From: Alphaproteobacteria bacterium
GTDB lineage: Bacteria; Pseudomonadota; Alphaproteobacteria; VGEJ01
Direction of reading: 5' to 3'
Assembly: GCA_016869335.1 (NCBI GenBank)
Contig: VGEJ01000014.1
Coordinates: forward strand, 1-17,220
Length of the DNA stretch: 17,220 nucleotides
The position numbers and the translations under genes were made by a program. Positions 9,019 through 16,601 of the stretch are shown piece after piece. Positions within the stretch are counted from its first letter, which is position 1; every line of letters starts with the position of its first letter. The notes under the pieces are model-generated. The model searched no databases. It saw only the letters and a program-made list of their open reading frames with translations, and was not told the origin of the DNA.

Positions 9019-10569
9019 CTACTCCTTGATCTGGACGTCGTTGAACAACGGCATGGCGACCTGGATCTGGATGAAGCCGTCGACGTTGCTCTTCGAGGCG
9101 CTGAGCCAGAACCAGCCCGGCGAGAACAGCGGAATCTCGTAGCCGTTCTCGAGCAGGAACCGCTGGATGTCGAGGAGCTTCGCCGTGCGCGCCTCGCCGG
9201 TCAGCGCCCTCTGCTCGCGCAGCATGCCATCGAGGGTCGCGTCCTCGATGCCCTGGTTGGCGTAGCCCGGCCGCTGCCACAGGAATACGAGGTAGTCGGG
9301 ATCAACGCCCGACATGCCCATGGTCCAGATCGTGGGCGTGCCCTCGGTCATGTCATTGACCTTGGACATGTGATCGACCCAGGCGGCGAACTGGCGGGTC
9401 TCGATCTCCGCCTCGATGCCGACTTCCTTGAGCTGCTGCTGGATGATGACGTGGCACTCGTCCCAGCCTTGGAGCTGCGAGACCGAGAAGATGGCCTTGA
9501 GCGGCTTGTCCAACCCATAGCCGAGTTCGGCCAGGATCTCCTTGGCCTTGTCCGGATCGTAGGTCGTACCCCACTCCTCGCACTTGGCGCCGTCGTGCCC
9601 GACGAGACCCGGCGCGATCGGGCAGGCCGAGGCCTCGACCAGGCCCTGGAAGCCGATGTCGACGCAGGCGTTGCGGTCGATCGCGTAGCCCACCGCGCGG
9701 CGCGCGCGCGGATCGTCGAACGGCGGGATCTTGTGGGCGAACGCGACGTAGGCCTGCTGTCCGCTCAGCGGCGCGGTGTAGACCTTGTACTCGGGGTCGT
9801 TCTTGAGTTCGGCCGCGTCGGCGAGCGAGGGCTCGGCGAAGGTCGCCTCGCCCGAGCGCAGCGCCGCCATGCGGGCGGGGCCCTCGGGGATGGTCTTGAA
9901 CACCAGGCGCTTCATGTAGGGCGCGCCCGGGTTCTTGATCAGCGGGTGGACGTTCTTGTAGCCCTCGTTGCGCTCCAGCACGAGTTCGTTGTTGCGATCC
10001 CAGCTCACGTACTTCCACGGCCCGGTGCCGACCGCGGTGACGTCCTCGCCCTGGATCGCCGAGGGACACATCATGATCGAGAGCACGCCACCGAGGAACG
10101 CAGGGAGCGGCGAGTACGCGGCCTTCAGTGTGACTATGAGGTCCTTGCCCTCGACCGCGGTCGAGGCGACCTCGCCGTAGGACGAGCCGTTCGGGCTTGC
10201 CGTCTCGGGGCTGGTGACACGGTCAAAGTTCCACTTCGCGGCCGCAGCGTCGAACGTCGAGCCGTCATGGCACATCACGCCGTCGCGCATCGTAAAGCGG
10301 TAGGTGAGACCGTCGTCGCTGACTTGCCACTTCTCGGCCATGCCGGGGTGAATACCGCCCTTGTCGTCCAGGCTGAACAGTGTGTTGTAGACCTGCTGCA
10401 TCACTTGGAACGAGATCGTTGTCGACACTTTGTGGGCATCGAGGCTGTCGGCGTCCTGGGGCCGCGCGTAGATGATCGTATCGGTCGCGGCGGCGGCGGC
10501 GCCGGCGCCCAACCCGACGAGAACGGTGCACACCGCGAGGCTGCGCCTAAGTTCACATTGGTACCTCAC
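9019..10569 (-). CDS. dppA: Peptide-type ABC transporter, extracellular substrate-binding protein (SBP family 5)
   Basis: A 516-aa periplasmic binding protein that captures the substrate and delivers it to DppBC. The N-terminus is a signal peptide: basic start (RR at 8-9), hydrophobic core 11-22, AGAAAAA near 22-28 and likely cleavage just before TDT. The mature part opens with the family pattern (YARPQDADSLDAH) and carries the SBP_bac_5 signature DGLTYRFTMRDGVMCHDG. The length is typical. The start is GTG at 10569, with GGGAGAG a few nt upstream. It lies 32 nt after the amidase stop on the same strand. Ligands in this family include peptides, nickel, glutathione, opines and sugars; I cannot tell which applies here. 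Confidence 0.95.
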   Translation of the reverse strand: MRYQCELRRSLAVCTVLVGLGAGAAAAATDTIIYARPQDADSLDAHKVSTTISFQVMQQVYNTLFSLDDKGGIHPGMAEKWQVSDDGLTYRFTMRDGVMCHDGSTFDAAAAKWNFDRVTSPETASPNGSSYGEVASTAVEGKDLIVTLKAAYSPLPAFLGGVLSIMMCPSAIQGEDVTAVGTGPWKYVSWDRNNELVLERNEGYKNVHPLIKNPGAPYMKRLVFKTIPEGPARMAALRSGEATFAEPSLADAAELKNDPEYKVYTAPLSGQQAYVAFAHKIPPFDDPRARRAVGYAIDRNACVDIGFQGLVEASACPIAPGLVGHDGAKCEEWGTTYDPDKAKEILAELGYGLDKPLKAIFSVSQLQGWDECHVIIQQQLKEVGIEAEIETRQFAAWVDHMSKVNDMTEGTPTIWTMGMSGVDPDYLVFLWQRPGYANQGIEDATLDGMLREQRALTGEARTAKLLDIQRFLLENGYEIPLFSPGWFWLSASKSNVDGFIQIQVAMPLFNDVQIKE

Positions 10570-10601
10570 GACACTCTCCCTCGGTTCATTATGACGCGCG
10601 A

Positions 10602-12068
10602 TTATTCCACGCCCTGCCGGCCCCGACCACTCGGAATTTCGGGCCGGAAGCTATGCGGCGGGATGCGCCCCTCCCACGGCCGCGCCGACTCGAGCTGGCC
10701 GGCCAGGCGGAGCAGGAGCGGCTCGCTCGCGACCTTCGTCGCGAACTGCACCCCGATCGGCAGCCCCTCGGCGCTCCAATAGAGCGGCACCGACATGGCG
10801 GGCGAGCCGGCGATGTTGAAGGCATGGGTGTAGGGCATGTAGCCGAGATAGCCCTGCCAGAACTCGCGCTCGCTGATCTTCGTCATGTCGAAATGGTCGT
10901 GCGCTACCGGGGGGACCGCCATGGTGGGCGTGAGCAGCGCATCGTAGCGCTCGAAGAAGGCGCCGAAGTTGCGGGCGATGCGGTGCAGCACCTTGACCGC
11001 CGCGGCGTAGGCCACGGCCGGGATGCGCCGACCGTGCTCGATGAGGTCCCACAGGATGCCATCGAAGTCGGCCGGGCCGAGCTTGCGGCCGAGGCGGACC
11101 TCGTCATCGGCCACGCCAGCGGCGTACTCGCAGTAGAGGAAGGTCTCGAACGCCTGCCAGCCGTCCGCAGGCAGCGGCCACGCCGCCTCTTCGATGTGGT
11201 GGCCGAGCTCGCCGCAGAGTTTGGCCGCGGCGGCCGCGGCGGCCAGGCAGTCCGGATGAGTCGCCGCGCCGTAGGGCGCGCTGGTGCAGAGCGCGATGCG
11301 CAGCCGTCCTGGGTCGCGCCCGACCTCGGCCAGGAACGGTCCCGCCTTGGGCGGGGCGTTGTAGAAGGCGCCGACGTCGATGCCGGCGGTGGCATCGAGC
11401 AGCGCCGCGGAGTCGCGTACCGAGCGGCTGATGGCGTGATCGACCGCCATGCCCATCCAGGCATCGCCGATGACCGGTCCGAACGGATTGCGTCCGCGCG
11501 TCGGCTTGAGCCCGAAGGTGCCGGTGCACGAGGCCGGAACGCGGAGCGAGCCGCCGCCGTCGTTGCCATGCGCGATCGGCACGATCCGGGCGGCGACCGC
11601 CGCGGCCGCGCCCCCGCTCGAGATGCCGGGATTGCGCGCGAGGTCCCAGGGGTTGCGCGTCACCCCGAACAGGCGCGAGGCCATGGCCCAGGTCATCGCC
11701 AGCTCCGGCACCGCCGTCTTGCCGAAAATCACCAGTCCCGCCCGCTTGTGGCGCGCCACCAGCTCCGAGTCGACCGCTGGCACGAGGTCGGTGCGGAACG
11801 TCGCGCCCCACGTGGTCGGCACGCCGGCATAGTCGGCGCCGAGATCCTTGAGCAGGAAGGGCACGCCCGTGAACGGCCCGTCGGGCAAGCCGGCCCGGGT
11901 CTGGGCCCTCGCCAGCTCGTATATCGGTGTGGTCACGCAGTTGAGTTGCGGATTGAGCCGCTCGAGCCCAGCGATCGCCGTCTCCAGGAGTTCTGCCGCG
12001 CTCACCTCACGGCGCCGGACCAGCTCGGCTAGCCCCAAGGCGTCGTAGCGCGCATAGTCGGCGAACAT
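10602..12068 (-). CDS. Amidase signature (AS) family amidase
   Basis: A 488-aa cytoplasmic hydrolase of amide bonds with a Ser-cisSer-Lys triad. K74 (LLKDL), S150 (in SSGG) and nucleophile S174 (DGGGSLR) sit at the spacing seen in known members, for example 24 residues between the two serines. The usual GGSSGG box reads GISSGG here, with Ile replacing the second Gly. The C-terminal half has the normal AGSPAMSVP-type element. The strong ribosome-binding site GGGGAGGGAG precedes the ATG at 12068. It is the first gene of the transporter cluster, so its substrate may be what the importer brings in. It diverges from an SDR gene across 103 nt. GatA of the tRNA amidotransferase is less likely, since no gatB or gatC is nearby. 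Confidence 0.93.
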   Translation of the reverse strand: MFADYARYDALGLAELVRRREVSAAELLETAIAGLERLNPQLNCVTTPIYELARAQTRAGLPDGPFTGVPFLLKDLGADYAGVPTTWGATFRTDLVPAVDSELVARHKRAGLVIFGKTAVPELAMTWAMASRLFGVTRNPWDLARNPGISSGGAAAAVAARIVPIAHGNDGGGSLRVPASCTGTFGLKPTRGRNPFGPVIGDAWMGMAVDHAISRSVRDSAALLDATAGIDVGAFYNAPPKAGPFLAEVGRDPGRLRIALCTSAPYGAATHPDCLAAAAAAAKLCGELGHHIEEAAWPLPADGWQAFETFLYCEYAAGVADDEVRLGRKLGPADFDGILWDLIEHGRRIPAVAYAAAVKVLHRIARNFGAFFERYDALLTPTMAVPPVAHDHFDMTKISEREFWQGYLGYMPYTHAFNIAGSPAMSVPLYWSAEGLPIGVQFATKVASEPLLLRLAGQLESARPWEGRIPPHSFRPEIPSGRGRQGVE

Positions 12069-12171
12069 GGCTCCCTCCCCTGTGGCCGCGGGCGGGCGCC
12101 GGATATGGCCGCCGTCCTCGCCATGCCATTATGACCCTGCGGCGAGACGCAAGGGAGTCGGGGAGGGCAGT
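12069..12171. promoter_or_regulatory. Divergent promoter region, amidase-dpp / SDR
   Basis: This 103-nt region separates the two start codons and must hold both promoters. Ribosome-binding sites lie at each end: a GGGGAGGGAG on the minus strand, and GGGGAGGG at 12161-12168 for the SDR. The AT-rich octamer CATTATGA (12127-12134) sits in the middle. It reads TCATAATG on the minus strand, with CATAAT as a possible -10 for the amidase; no good -35 is visible. Confidence 0.5.
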
Positions 12172-12936
12172 ATGACAAGGAGACTGGACGGCAAGGTCGC
12201 GATCGTGACCGGTGCGGCGCAGGGCATCGGCGCCGCGATCGCCGAGGTGTTCGTCGAGCACGGCGCCAGGGTCATCATCGCGGACACCAACGCCGTGACC
12301 GGAGCGGCCACCGCGGCGCGCCTCGGCGCCCACGGCGAGACCCGGTTCGTGCACTGCGATGTCAGCGACGCGGGGTCGGTGTGCAGTCTTGTCGATGCCG
12401 CGCTGAAGGACTTCGACCGCATCGACATCCTGCACCAGAACGCGGGGGTCTTCCCGCAGCATGCGATCGCGGACATCGCCGTGGCGGAGTGGGACCAGGT
12501 GCTTGGGGTCAACCTGCGCGGCTGCTTCCTATGCGCGCAGGCGTGCTTCCCGGCGATGAAGGCGCAGGCTTACGGCCGCATCGTGTTCACCTCATCGATC
12601 ACCGGGCCGCATGTCACCTCACCGGGCCACGCGCACTACGCGGCGAGCAAGGGCGGGATCAACGGCTTCATCCGCTCCGCAGCGCTCGAGTTCGCACCGT
12701 TCGGCATCACCGTGAACGGCATCGAGCCCGGCAACATCCTGACCGAGGGCATGCAGATGCATCGCAGCCCGGAGTTCATCCGCGCGATGGAGGCCTCGGT
12801 GCCGCTCGGCCGCCTCGGCACCCCGCGCGAGGTCGGGTACGCCGCGCTCTTTCTGGCGTCGGATGAGGCCGCTTACATCACCGGCACGACCATCATTGTC
12901 GATGGCGGCCAGATCCTTCCGGAAGGAAAGGTCTAG
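12172..12936 (+). CDS. Short-chain dehydrogenase/reductase, divergent from the amidase-dpp cluster
   Basis: A 254-aa classical SDR. The cofactor loop TGAAQGIG is at residues 13-20. Asp38 (IIADTN) suggests NAD(H). N114, Ser141/142, Y156 and K160 (YAASK) form the catalytic set. The usual NNAG is QNAG here (89-92, in ILHQNAG), a modest departure. The C-terminal VDGG is present. ATG at 12172 follows GGGGAGGG closely; the frame is open back to 12067 but that part is the divergent promoter region. Its TAG stop shares the palindrome CTAG with the stop of the convergent helicase gene. A role in oxidising a product of the neighbouring amidase is possible but only from context. Confidence 0.92.
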   Translation: MTRRLDGKVAIVTGAAQGIGAAIAEVFVEHGARVIIADTNAVTGAATAARLGAHGETRFVHCDVSDAGSVCSLVDAALKDFDRIDILHQNAGVFPQHAIADIAVAEWDQVLGVNLRGCFLCAQACFPAMKAQAYGRIVFTSSITGPHVTSPGHAHYAASKGGINGFIRSAALEFAPFGITVNGIEPGNILTEGMQMHRSPEFIRAMEASVPLGRLGTPREVGYAALFLASDEAAYITGTTIIVDGGQILPEGKV

Positions 12937-14213
12937 CGCCGACGGCGGCGGACCCGCTGGCGACGCAGCTCGGGCCTCTGGCGCCGCGCCGGTTCGGCCG
13001 CGGGCGCTGGCATGGCCAGCCGGTGGGCGTGGTCCATCACCGGGATCGCCTGGCGGATCAGCTTCTCGATGTCGCGCAGGTACGCGCGTTCCTCGTGGTC
13101 GCAGAACGACATCGCGACGCCCGAGGTGCCGGCGCGGGCCGTTCGGCCGATGCGGTGGACGTAGCTTTCCGGGATGTTCGGCAGATCGTAGTTGATGACG
13201 TGCGTCACGCCGTCGATGTCGATGCCGCGCGCGGCGATGTCGGTGGCCACCAGCACGCGGGTGCGTCCGGCCCGGAAGTCAGCGAGCGCGCGCTCGCGGG
13301 CTCCCTGCGACTTGTTGCCATGGATCGCGTTCGCCGAGACGCCTGATCGCGCGAGCTGCGTCGCCACTTTGTCGGCGCCGTGTTTGGTCCGCGTGAAGAT
13401 CAGGGCGCGGCGGATGCCCCCATCCTTGAGCAGCATGTCGAGCAGCGGGCGCTTGTCGCCGCGCGCGACGTGGAGCACGCGCTGCTCGACGGTCTCGACC
13501 GTGCTCGCGACCGGGGTCACCGCCACGCGCACGGGGTCGGACAGGATGCGGTCGGCGAGCGCGGCGATGTCGCTCGGCATGGTCGCCGAGAACAGCAGCG
13601 TCTGCCGGCGCGCCGGCAGGGCGGCGATGATCCGCGTCACGTCGTGGATGAAGCCCATGTCGAGCATGCGATCGGCCTCGTCGAGCACGAGAGTCTCGAC
13701 CGCCTCGAGCCGGGCGTGGCGCTGGCCCATGAGATCGAGCAGGCGGCCGGGCGTGGCGACGAGAATGTCGAGGCCGCGCGAGAGCGCCCTGACCTGGGAC
13801 GCCTGGCCGACGCCGCCGTAGACGACCGCGCTCTGCAGACCGAGATGGCGGCCGTAGGCGCGGAAGCTGTCGCCGATCTGCGCGGCCAGTTCGCGGGTCG
13901 GCGTCAGTATCAGCGCGCGTACCCCCCGACTGCCCACCGGGCGCCGGCGCTCGGTCAGCCGCTGCAGGATCGGCAGCGCGAACGCCGCGGTCTTGCCGGT
14001 CCCGGTCTGGGCACAGCCCAACAGGTCGCGGCCGGCCAGAAGACTGGGAATCGCCTGGGCCTGGATCTCGGTCGGCGTCGCGTAGTTCTCACCGCGCACG
14101 GCGCGGCGCAGGGGCTCGATCAGCCCGAGATCGTCGAAGCTAGCGCGTGGCGCGTCGCGCGTAGCGGCGATGGCGACGGGCGCGCCTGAGGGTATCGTGT
14201 TCGTGAACAGCAT
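12933..14213 (-). CDS. rhlE: DEAD-box ATP-dependent RNA helicase, RhlE-like
   Basis: A 426-aa RNA helicase. The Q motif spans F26 to Q51 (PTEIQ). Walker A AQTGTGKT is at 68-75, PTRELA at 105-110, TPGR at 154-157, DEAD at 178-181, SAT at 209-211, ARGID at 328-332, and HRIGRTAR at 353-360. Both RecA-like domains are complete. The C-terminus is a short arginine-rich tail (about 409-426), a common RNA-binding feature of RhlE proteins. Likely roles are RNA remodelling in ribosome maturation, mRNA decay or cold adaptation. The only usable start is ATG 14213; the nearest Shine-Dalgarno-like GAAGG is about 12 nt away, rather far. It converges on the SDR gene with a 4-nt overlap at the stop codons. 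Confidence 0.93.
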   Translation of the reverse strand: MLFTNTIPSGAPVAIAATRDAPRASFDDLGLIEPLRRAVRGENYATPTEIQAQAIPSLLAGRDLLGCAQTGTGKTAAFALPILQRLTERRRPVGSRGVRALILTPTRELAAQIGDSFRAYGRHLGLQSAVVYGGVGQASQVRALSRGLDILVATPGRLLDLMGQRHARLEAVETLVLDEADRMLDMGFIHDVTRIIAALPARRQTLLFSATMPSDIAALADRILSDPVRVAVTPVASTVETVEQRVLHVARGDKRPLLDMLLKDGGIRRALIFTRTKHGADKVATQLARSGVSANAIHGNKSQGARERALADFRAGRTRVLVATDIAARGIDIDGVTHVINYDLPNIPESYVHRIGRTARAGTSGVAMSFCDHEERAYLRDIEKLIRQAIPVMDHAHRLAMPAPAAEPARRQRPELRRQRVRRRRR

Positions 14214-14594
14214 GAAGATGGGGTGCCTTCAATGATCCGGCGACCGCGCCGCAGCGCGAGAGGCCGTGGTTGAGGAAAAACGTCAGGGACCGGGCGCCGC
14301 AAGGCGGCCGCCTCGCTTCGTGATCGGCTCGACCTGGCGCGGACGGGGGAGCCGGTTGTGTCTGGGGTTTGCTCTCGGGACGGAGCGCTTGGCCGGCTGA
14401 GCCGGGCCGTGAGCGCTTCGCGCGCATCGCGAGACAAGAAGGCGATACCGCCTCACGACATGACATGGCCTCTTTTGCCGAGCCGGTCAATGGGCAATCG
14501 ACCGCGCGGGGCGGCCCCGCGTTCTCTGCATGTCGCTTCGCCCCGCTCCGGGCCACGTGTAGCATGCTCCGATCTCGCTCGCGGGTCCGCGCCC
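14214..14594. other. Divergent intergenic region between rhlE and the mini-ParB gene
   Basis: This 381-nt stretch holds no convincing gene on either strand; the open frames crossing it are arginine- and serine-rich shadows. It must carry the promoters and leaders of both flanking genes. I see no clear -35/-10 pair. On the plus strand TAGCAT near 14562-14567 is a weak -10 candidate for the small downstream gene. A GC palindrome lies at 14505-14521. Confidence 0.5.
14505..14521. repeat. GC-rich palindrome in the rhlE/mini-ParB intergenic region
   Basis: CGCGGGG (14505-14511) and CCCCGCG (14515-14521) flank CGG. In RNA this would be a tight 7-bp hairpin. TTCTCT follows on the plus strand, too weak for a confident terminator call. 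It could be an operator or a leader structure. Confidence 0.35.
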
Positions 14595-14840
14595 ATGCAC
14601 TCCGTCTCCATCCCGATCGACAAGATCTACATTCCGCAGGCCAGGCGCCTGCCGGTCGATGCCGCAAAGGTGGAGGCGCTCGCCGAGAGCATCGCCGAGA
14701 AGGGCCTCGAGAACCCGATCCTCGTTCGTCCCGACAAGGGGCGCTTCGTGCTGGTGAGCGGACTGCATCGGCTCGAGGCGTGCAAGGCGCTCGGCGAAAC
14801 GGCGATCGCCGCCAACCTGGTCCAGGCGCGCAGGTTCTAG
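14595..14840 (+). CDS. Stand-alone ParB/sulfiredoxin-fold small protein
   Basis: An 81-aa protein consisting only of the N-terminal ParB (ParB/Srx-fold) domain. It has VSIPIDKIYIP at 4-14, the helix KVEALAESIAEKG at 25-37 followed by NPILVRPD (40-47), and the box SGLHRLEACKALGE at 55-68, which corresponds to the nucleotide-binding GxxRxxA motif of ParB. The DNA-binding helix-turn-helix and dimer domains of chromosomal ParB are missing and there is no parA, so it is not the partition protein. I recall similar small proteins from alphaproteobacteria; their function is not established. The ATG at 14595 begins the conserved domain, though its ribosome-binding site is poor; frames open further upstream have no domain. 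It converges on the ATP-grasp gene. Confidence 0.75.
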   Translation: MHSVSIPIDKIYIPQARRLPVDAAKVEALAESIAEKGLENPILVRPDKGRFVLVSGLHRLEACKALGETAIAANLVQARRF

Positions 14841-14847
14841 AGCGACG

Positions 14848-14886
14848 GTCCGCGAAGGTGCCCGCCGCTGCCGCGCGGGCCCGGAC
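14848..14886. terminator. Two-part hairpin between convergent genes
   Basis: GTCCG (14848-14852) pairs with CGGAC (14882-14886), and inside it GCCCGC (14860-14865) pairs with GCGGGC (14875-14880). It lies between the stop of the mini-ParB gene and the stop of the convergent ATP-grasp gene, where a bidirectional terminator is expected. There is no T-run on either side. Confidence 0.4.
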
Positions 14887-14896
14887 GGCTGACGGC

Positions 14897-15922
14897 TCAG
14901 ACCGGAACGCGGTCGGCGGCCCGCAAGCGGGCCTCGGCGGCGGCGAGAATGAGTGTCAGCATCTCGGCGTAGGAGTGGCCCGCCATGCGCGCCATCATCG
15001 CCAGCTTGCCATCGTGCGCCCAGGCCGGGTTCGGGTTGACTTCGAGCAGCTTGATCACGCCGTCGGCATCGGTGCGGAAGTCGATGCGCGCGTAGTCGCG
15101 ACAGCCGAGCCGCTCGAACAGAAGGCACGCCGCTGCCGTCAGTTGTTGCTGCGCCGCGGGCCCGCGGTCGGTCGCGCGGTAACGCACGTCCGACCAATAG
15201 GGCGAATCGGGCACCGCCTTCGCCTCGTAGGGGAGGATCGCCGGGAGATCCCCCGGAAGCGCGCCGAAATCGGTTTCGATCACCGGCAGGACCGTCAGCC
15301 CTGTCGCCGGATTGCCGATCAGGCCGACGGTGTACTCGGCGCCCGACAGGAACTCCTGCACCAGCACGGCGCGGCCGGGCATCAGGTCCGCGAGGTAGGT
15401 GAGATACGCGCGCGCCGCCGCCTCGTCGTGGATCAGCGCTTGGCGCGTAATGCCGAAGCTCCCGTCCGCCAGGTTTGGCTTAATCAGCGCCGGATACCGT
15501 AGCGGCGGCAGGCTCGAGGGGTTGGCGAGGTAGTGTTCCTCGGGTACCGGGATGCCGTGCGCGGCCGCGATCGCACGCACCGCAGCCTTGTCGAAGCACA
15601 ACGCGAGCGCCGCCGGCGGCGCCCCGGTATAGGGGATGTCGAGCATCTCCAGCAGTGCGGGAACGTGGAGCTCGTGCTCGGGCTGGTTGCGGTAACCGGT
15701 ATCGCACAAGTTGAGGACGAAGCGAGGCGGATTATGCAGGAACGCCGCGGGCAAGCCGCGATGGCGCAACAGAAAGCGCATCCGATAGCCGGGCAGCGTC
15801 GCGAGCGCCGCCATCGCGGCACGGATCGTCGCGTGATCCTCTGCCGCGTAGCGCCCCGTGCGCTTGGTCGGGTCGGGCCGCTCGGGATCGCCAAACAGCA
15901 CGGTGACCTCGCGCGGCGCCAT
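14897..15922 (-). CDS. ATP-grasp protein related to D-Ala-D-Ala ligase
   Basis: A 341-aa ATP-grasp enzyme that should join a carboxylate to an amine with ATP. The N-terminal part has the Ddl-like pattern NLCDTG...VPALLEMLDIPYTG (71-100) with DK at 111-112. The central domain carries the ATP-binding lysine K148 (LIKPN) and the DGSFG loop (153-157). The C-terminal core has the metal ligands D281 (RIDFR), E294 and N296 (LLEVNPNP). The length is close to true Ddl. Overall similarity in the motifs is only partial and no murein genes are nearby, so it is probably a Ddl-like peptide or amino-acid ligase rather than the cell-wall Ddl. ATG at 15922 is chosen at the start of the first strand; the open frame to 16159 overlaps the toxin gene. 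It lies 41 nt after the toxin remnant on the same strand. Confidence 0.82.
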   Translation of the reverse strand: MAPREVTVLFGDPERPDPTKRTGRYAAEDHATIRAAMAALATLPGYRMRFLLRHRGLPAAFLHNPPRFVLNLCDTGYRNQPEHELHVPALLEMLDIPYTGAPPAALALCFDKAAVRAIAAAHGIPVPEEHYLANPSSLPPLRYPALIKPNLADGSFGITRQALIHDEAAARAYLTYLADLMPGRAVLVQEFLSGAEYTVGLIGNPATGLTVLPVIETDFGALPGDLPAILPYEAKAVPDSPYWSDVRYRATDRGPAAQQQLTAAACLLFERLGCRDYARIDFRTDADGVIKLLEVNPNPAWAHDGKLAMMARMAGHSYAEMLTLILAAAEARLRAADRVPV

Positions 15923-15963
15923 CGCGTCCGCCGCGTGCGCTCGCCCGACCCCCCCGATGCGCG

Positions 15964-16271
15964 TTAGGCTTCCGGCCACTTGGAGGCGCTGTGGAGGACG
16001 GCGATGACCTGAACGACACCCTCGGTCACGGTGAAGGGAACGACGATCACGGTGCGCGGCACGCGAACAGAGGCGTCCCCGTGATGACCAGTTCGCGGGT
16101 GTCGGGCAGGCGGTCGGGACGGCCGGCTGCCGGATTCTCGGGTAACCGCCCGATCGCACCCAGAATTGCGGCCCCCAGTTGGGCCGCGGCGGCCGGGCTG
16201 CGTGCCCCGATCGCGTCGTGAACGTGGCGGAGATCGCCCGCCGCCGCCGCCGGGGACCAGAGGATGCTCAT
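15964..16271 (-). pseudogene. ParE/RelE-type toxin gene with a frameshift
   Basis: The ATG at 16271, 2 nt after the antitoxin stop, opens a frame with a clear ParE-family start (ILWSPAAAAGDLRHV at residues 3-17) that runs to TRELVITGTP (58-67), a hallmark of the family. It then hits TGA at 16047-16049 after only 74 codons. The expected C-terminal strands (VIVVPFTV, then VIAVLHSASKWPEA) continue in another minus-strand frame, ending at TAA 15964-15966. The frame changes between about 16050 and 16076, equal to loss of one base or a gain of two modulo three. ParE toxins need these last strands, so the product is probably inactive, unless the break is a sequencing error. Confidence 0.8.
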
Positions 16272-16273
16272 GC

Positions 16274-16576
16274 TCAGGGGTTGGGCTCGTGCTCGGAGGG
16301 CGGCGAGAGGTCGCCAATCCTGCCGGTATCGACCGCTTCCTCGACCCAGCTTCGGATGCGGCGCGCGACCTCGTCGTGGCTCACTCCTTCGCCCCACCGC
16401 AGCTCGCCCAGGCCCCGCTCGATGTGGGCGATCTGCCATGCCTGGGCGTCGAGATAGGCCTCCAGAGCCTGATCGAGGAGCCATGAGCGCGCGCGGTTCG
16501 TCGCCTTGGCAAGCTGATCGAGCCGCTCGATCTTGTCTGGCGTCGTTCTGAACGATAGTGAGTGCCGGTCGGCCAT
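16274..16576 (-). CDS. CopG/RHH-type antitoxin of a ParE-like pair
   Basis: A 100-aa protein. Residues 5-45 have the ribbon-helix-helix layout: a beta strand (HSLSFRTT), helix (PDKIERLDQLAKATN) and helix (RARSWLLDQALEAYLD). In such antitoxins the dimer binds its own promoter. The C-terminal half (about 46-85, with HDEVARRIRSWVEE) would be the toxin-binding part. The frame is intact. It precedes the toxin gene by 2 nt, the usual order for CopG/ParE systems. ATG at 16576 begins the conserved strand; an open frame upstream to 16792 crosses the tRNA-Leu gene and is ruled out. Confidence 0.88.
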   Translation of the reverse strand: MADRHSLSFRTTPDKIERLDQLAKATNRARSWLLDQALEAYLDAQAWQIAHIERGLGELRWGEGVSHDEVARRIRSWVEEAVDTGRIGDLSPPSEHEPNP

Positions 16577-16601
16577 CGGGGATCGTGTGCATCGCCTACA
16601 A

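Noticed and set aside
8950..10782. A 610-codon open frame on the plus strand
   Set aside because: It is antisense to dppA and to the end of the amidase gene, both of which have full family motifs. Its product is Arg/Asp/His-rich with no domain; long antisense frames are common at this GC content.
14595..14840. Chromosome-partition ParB
   Set aside because: It has only the N-terminal fold, with no DNA-binding or dimerisation domain and no parA nearby.
15923..16159. Extension of the ATP-grasp frame upstream of 15922
   Set aside because: It overlaps the toxin remnant and has no domain features.
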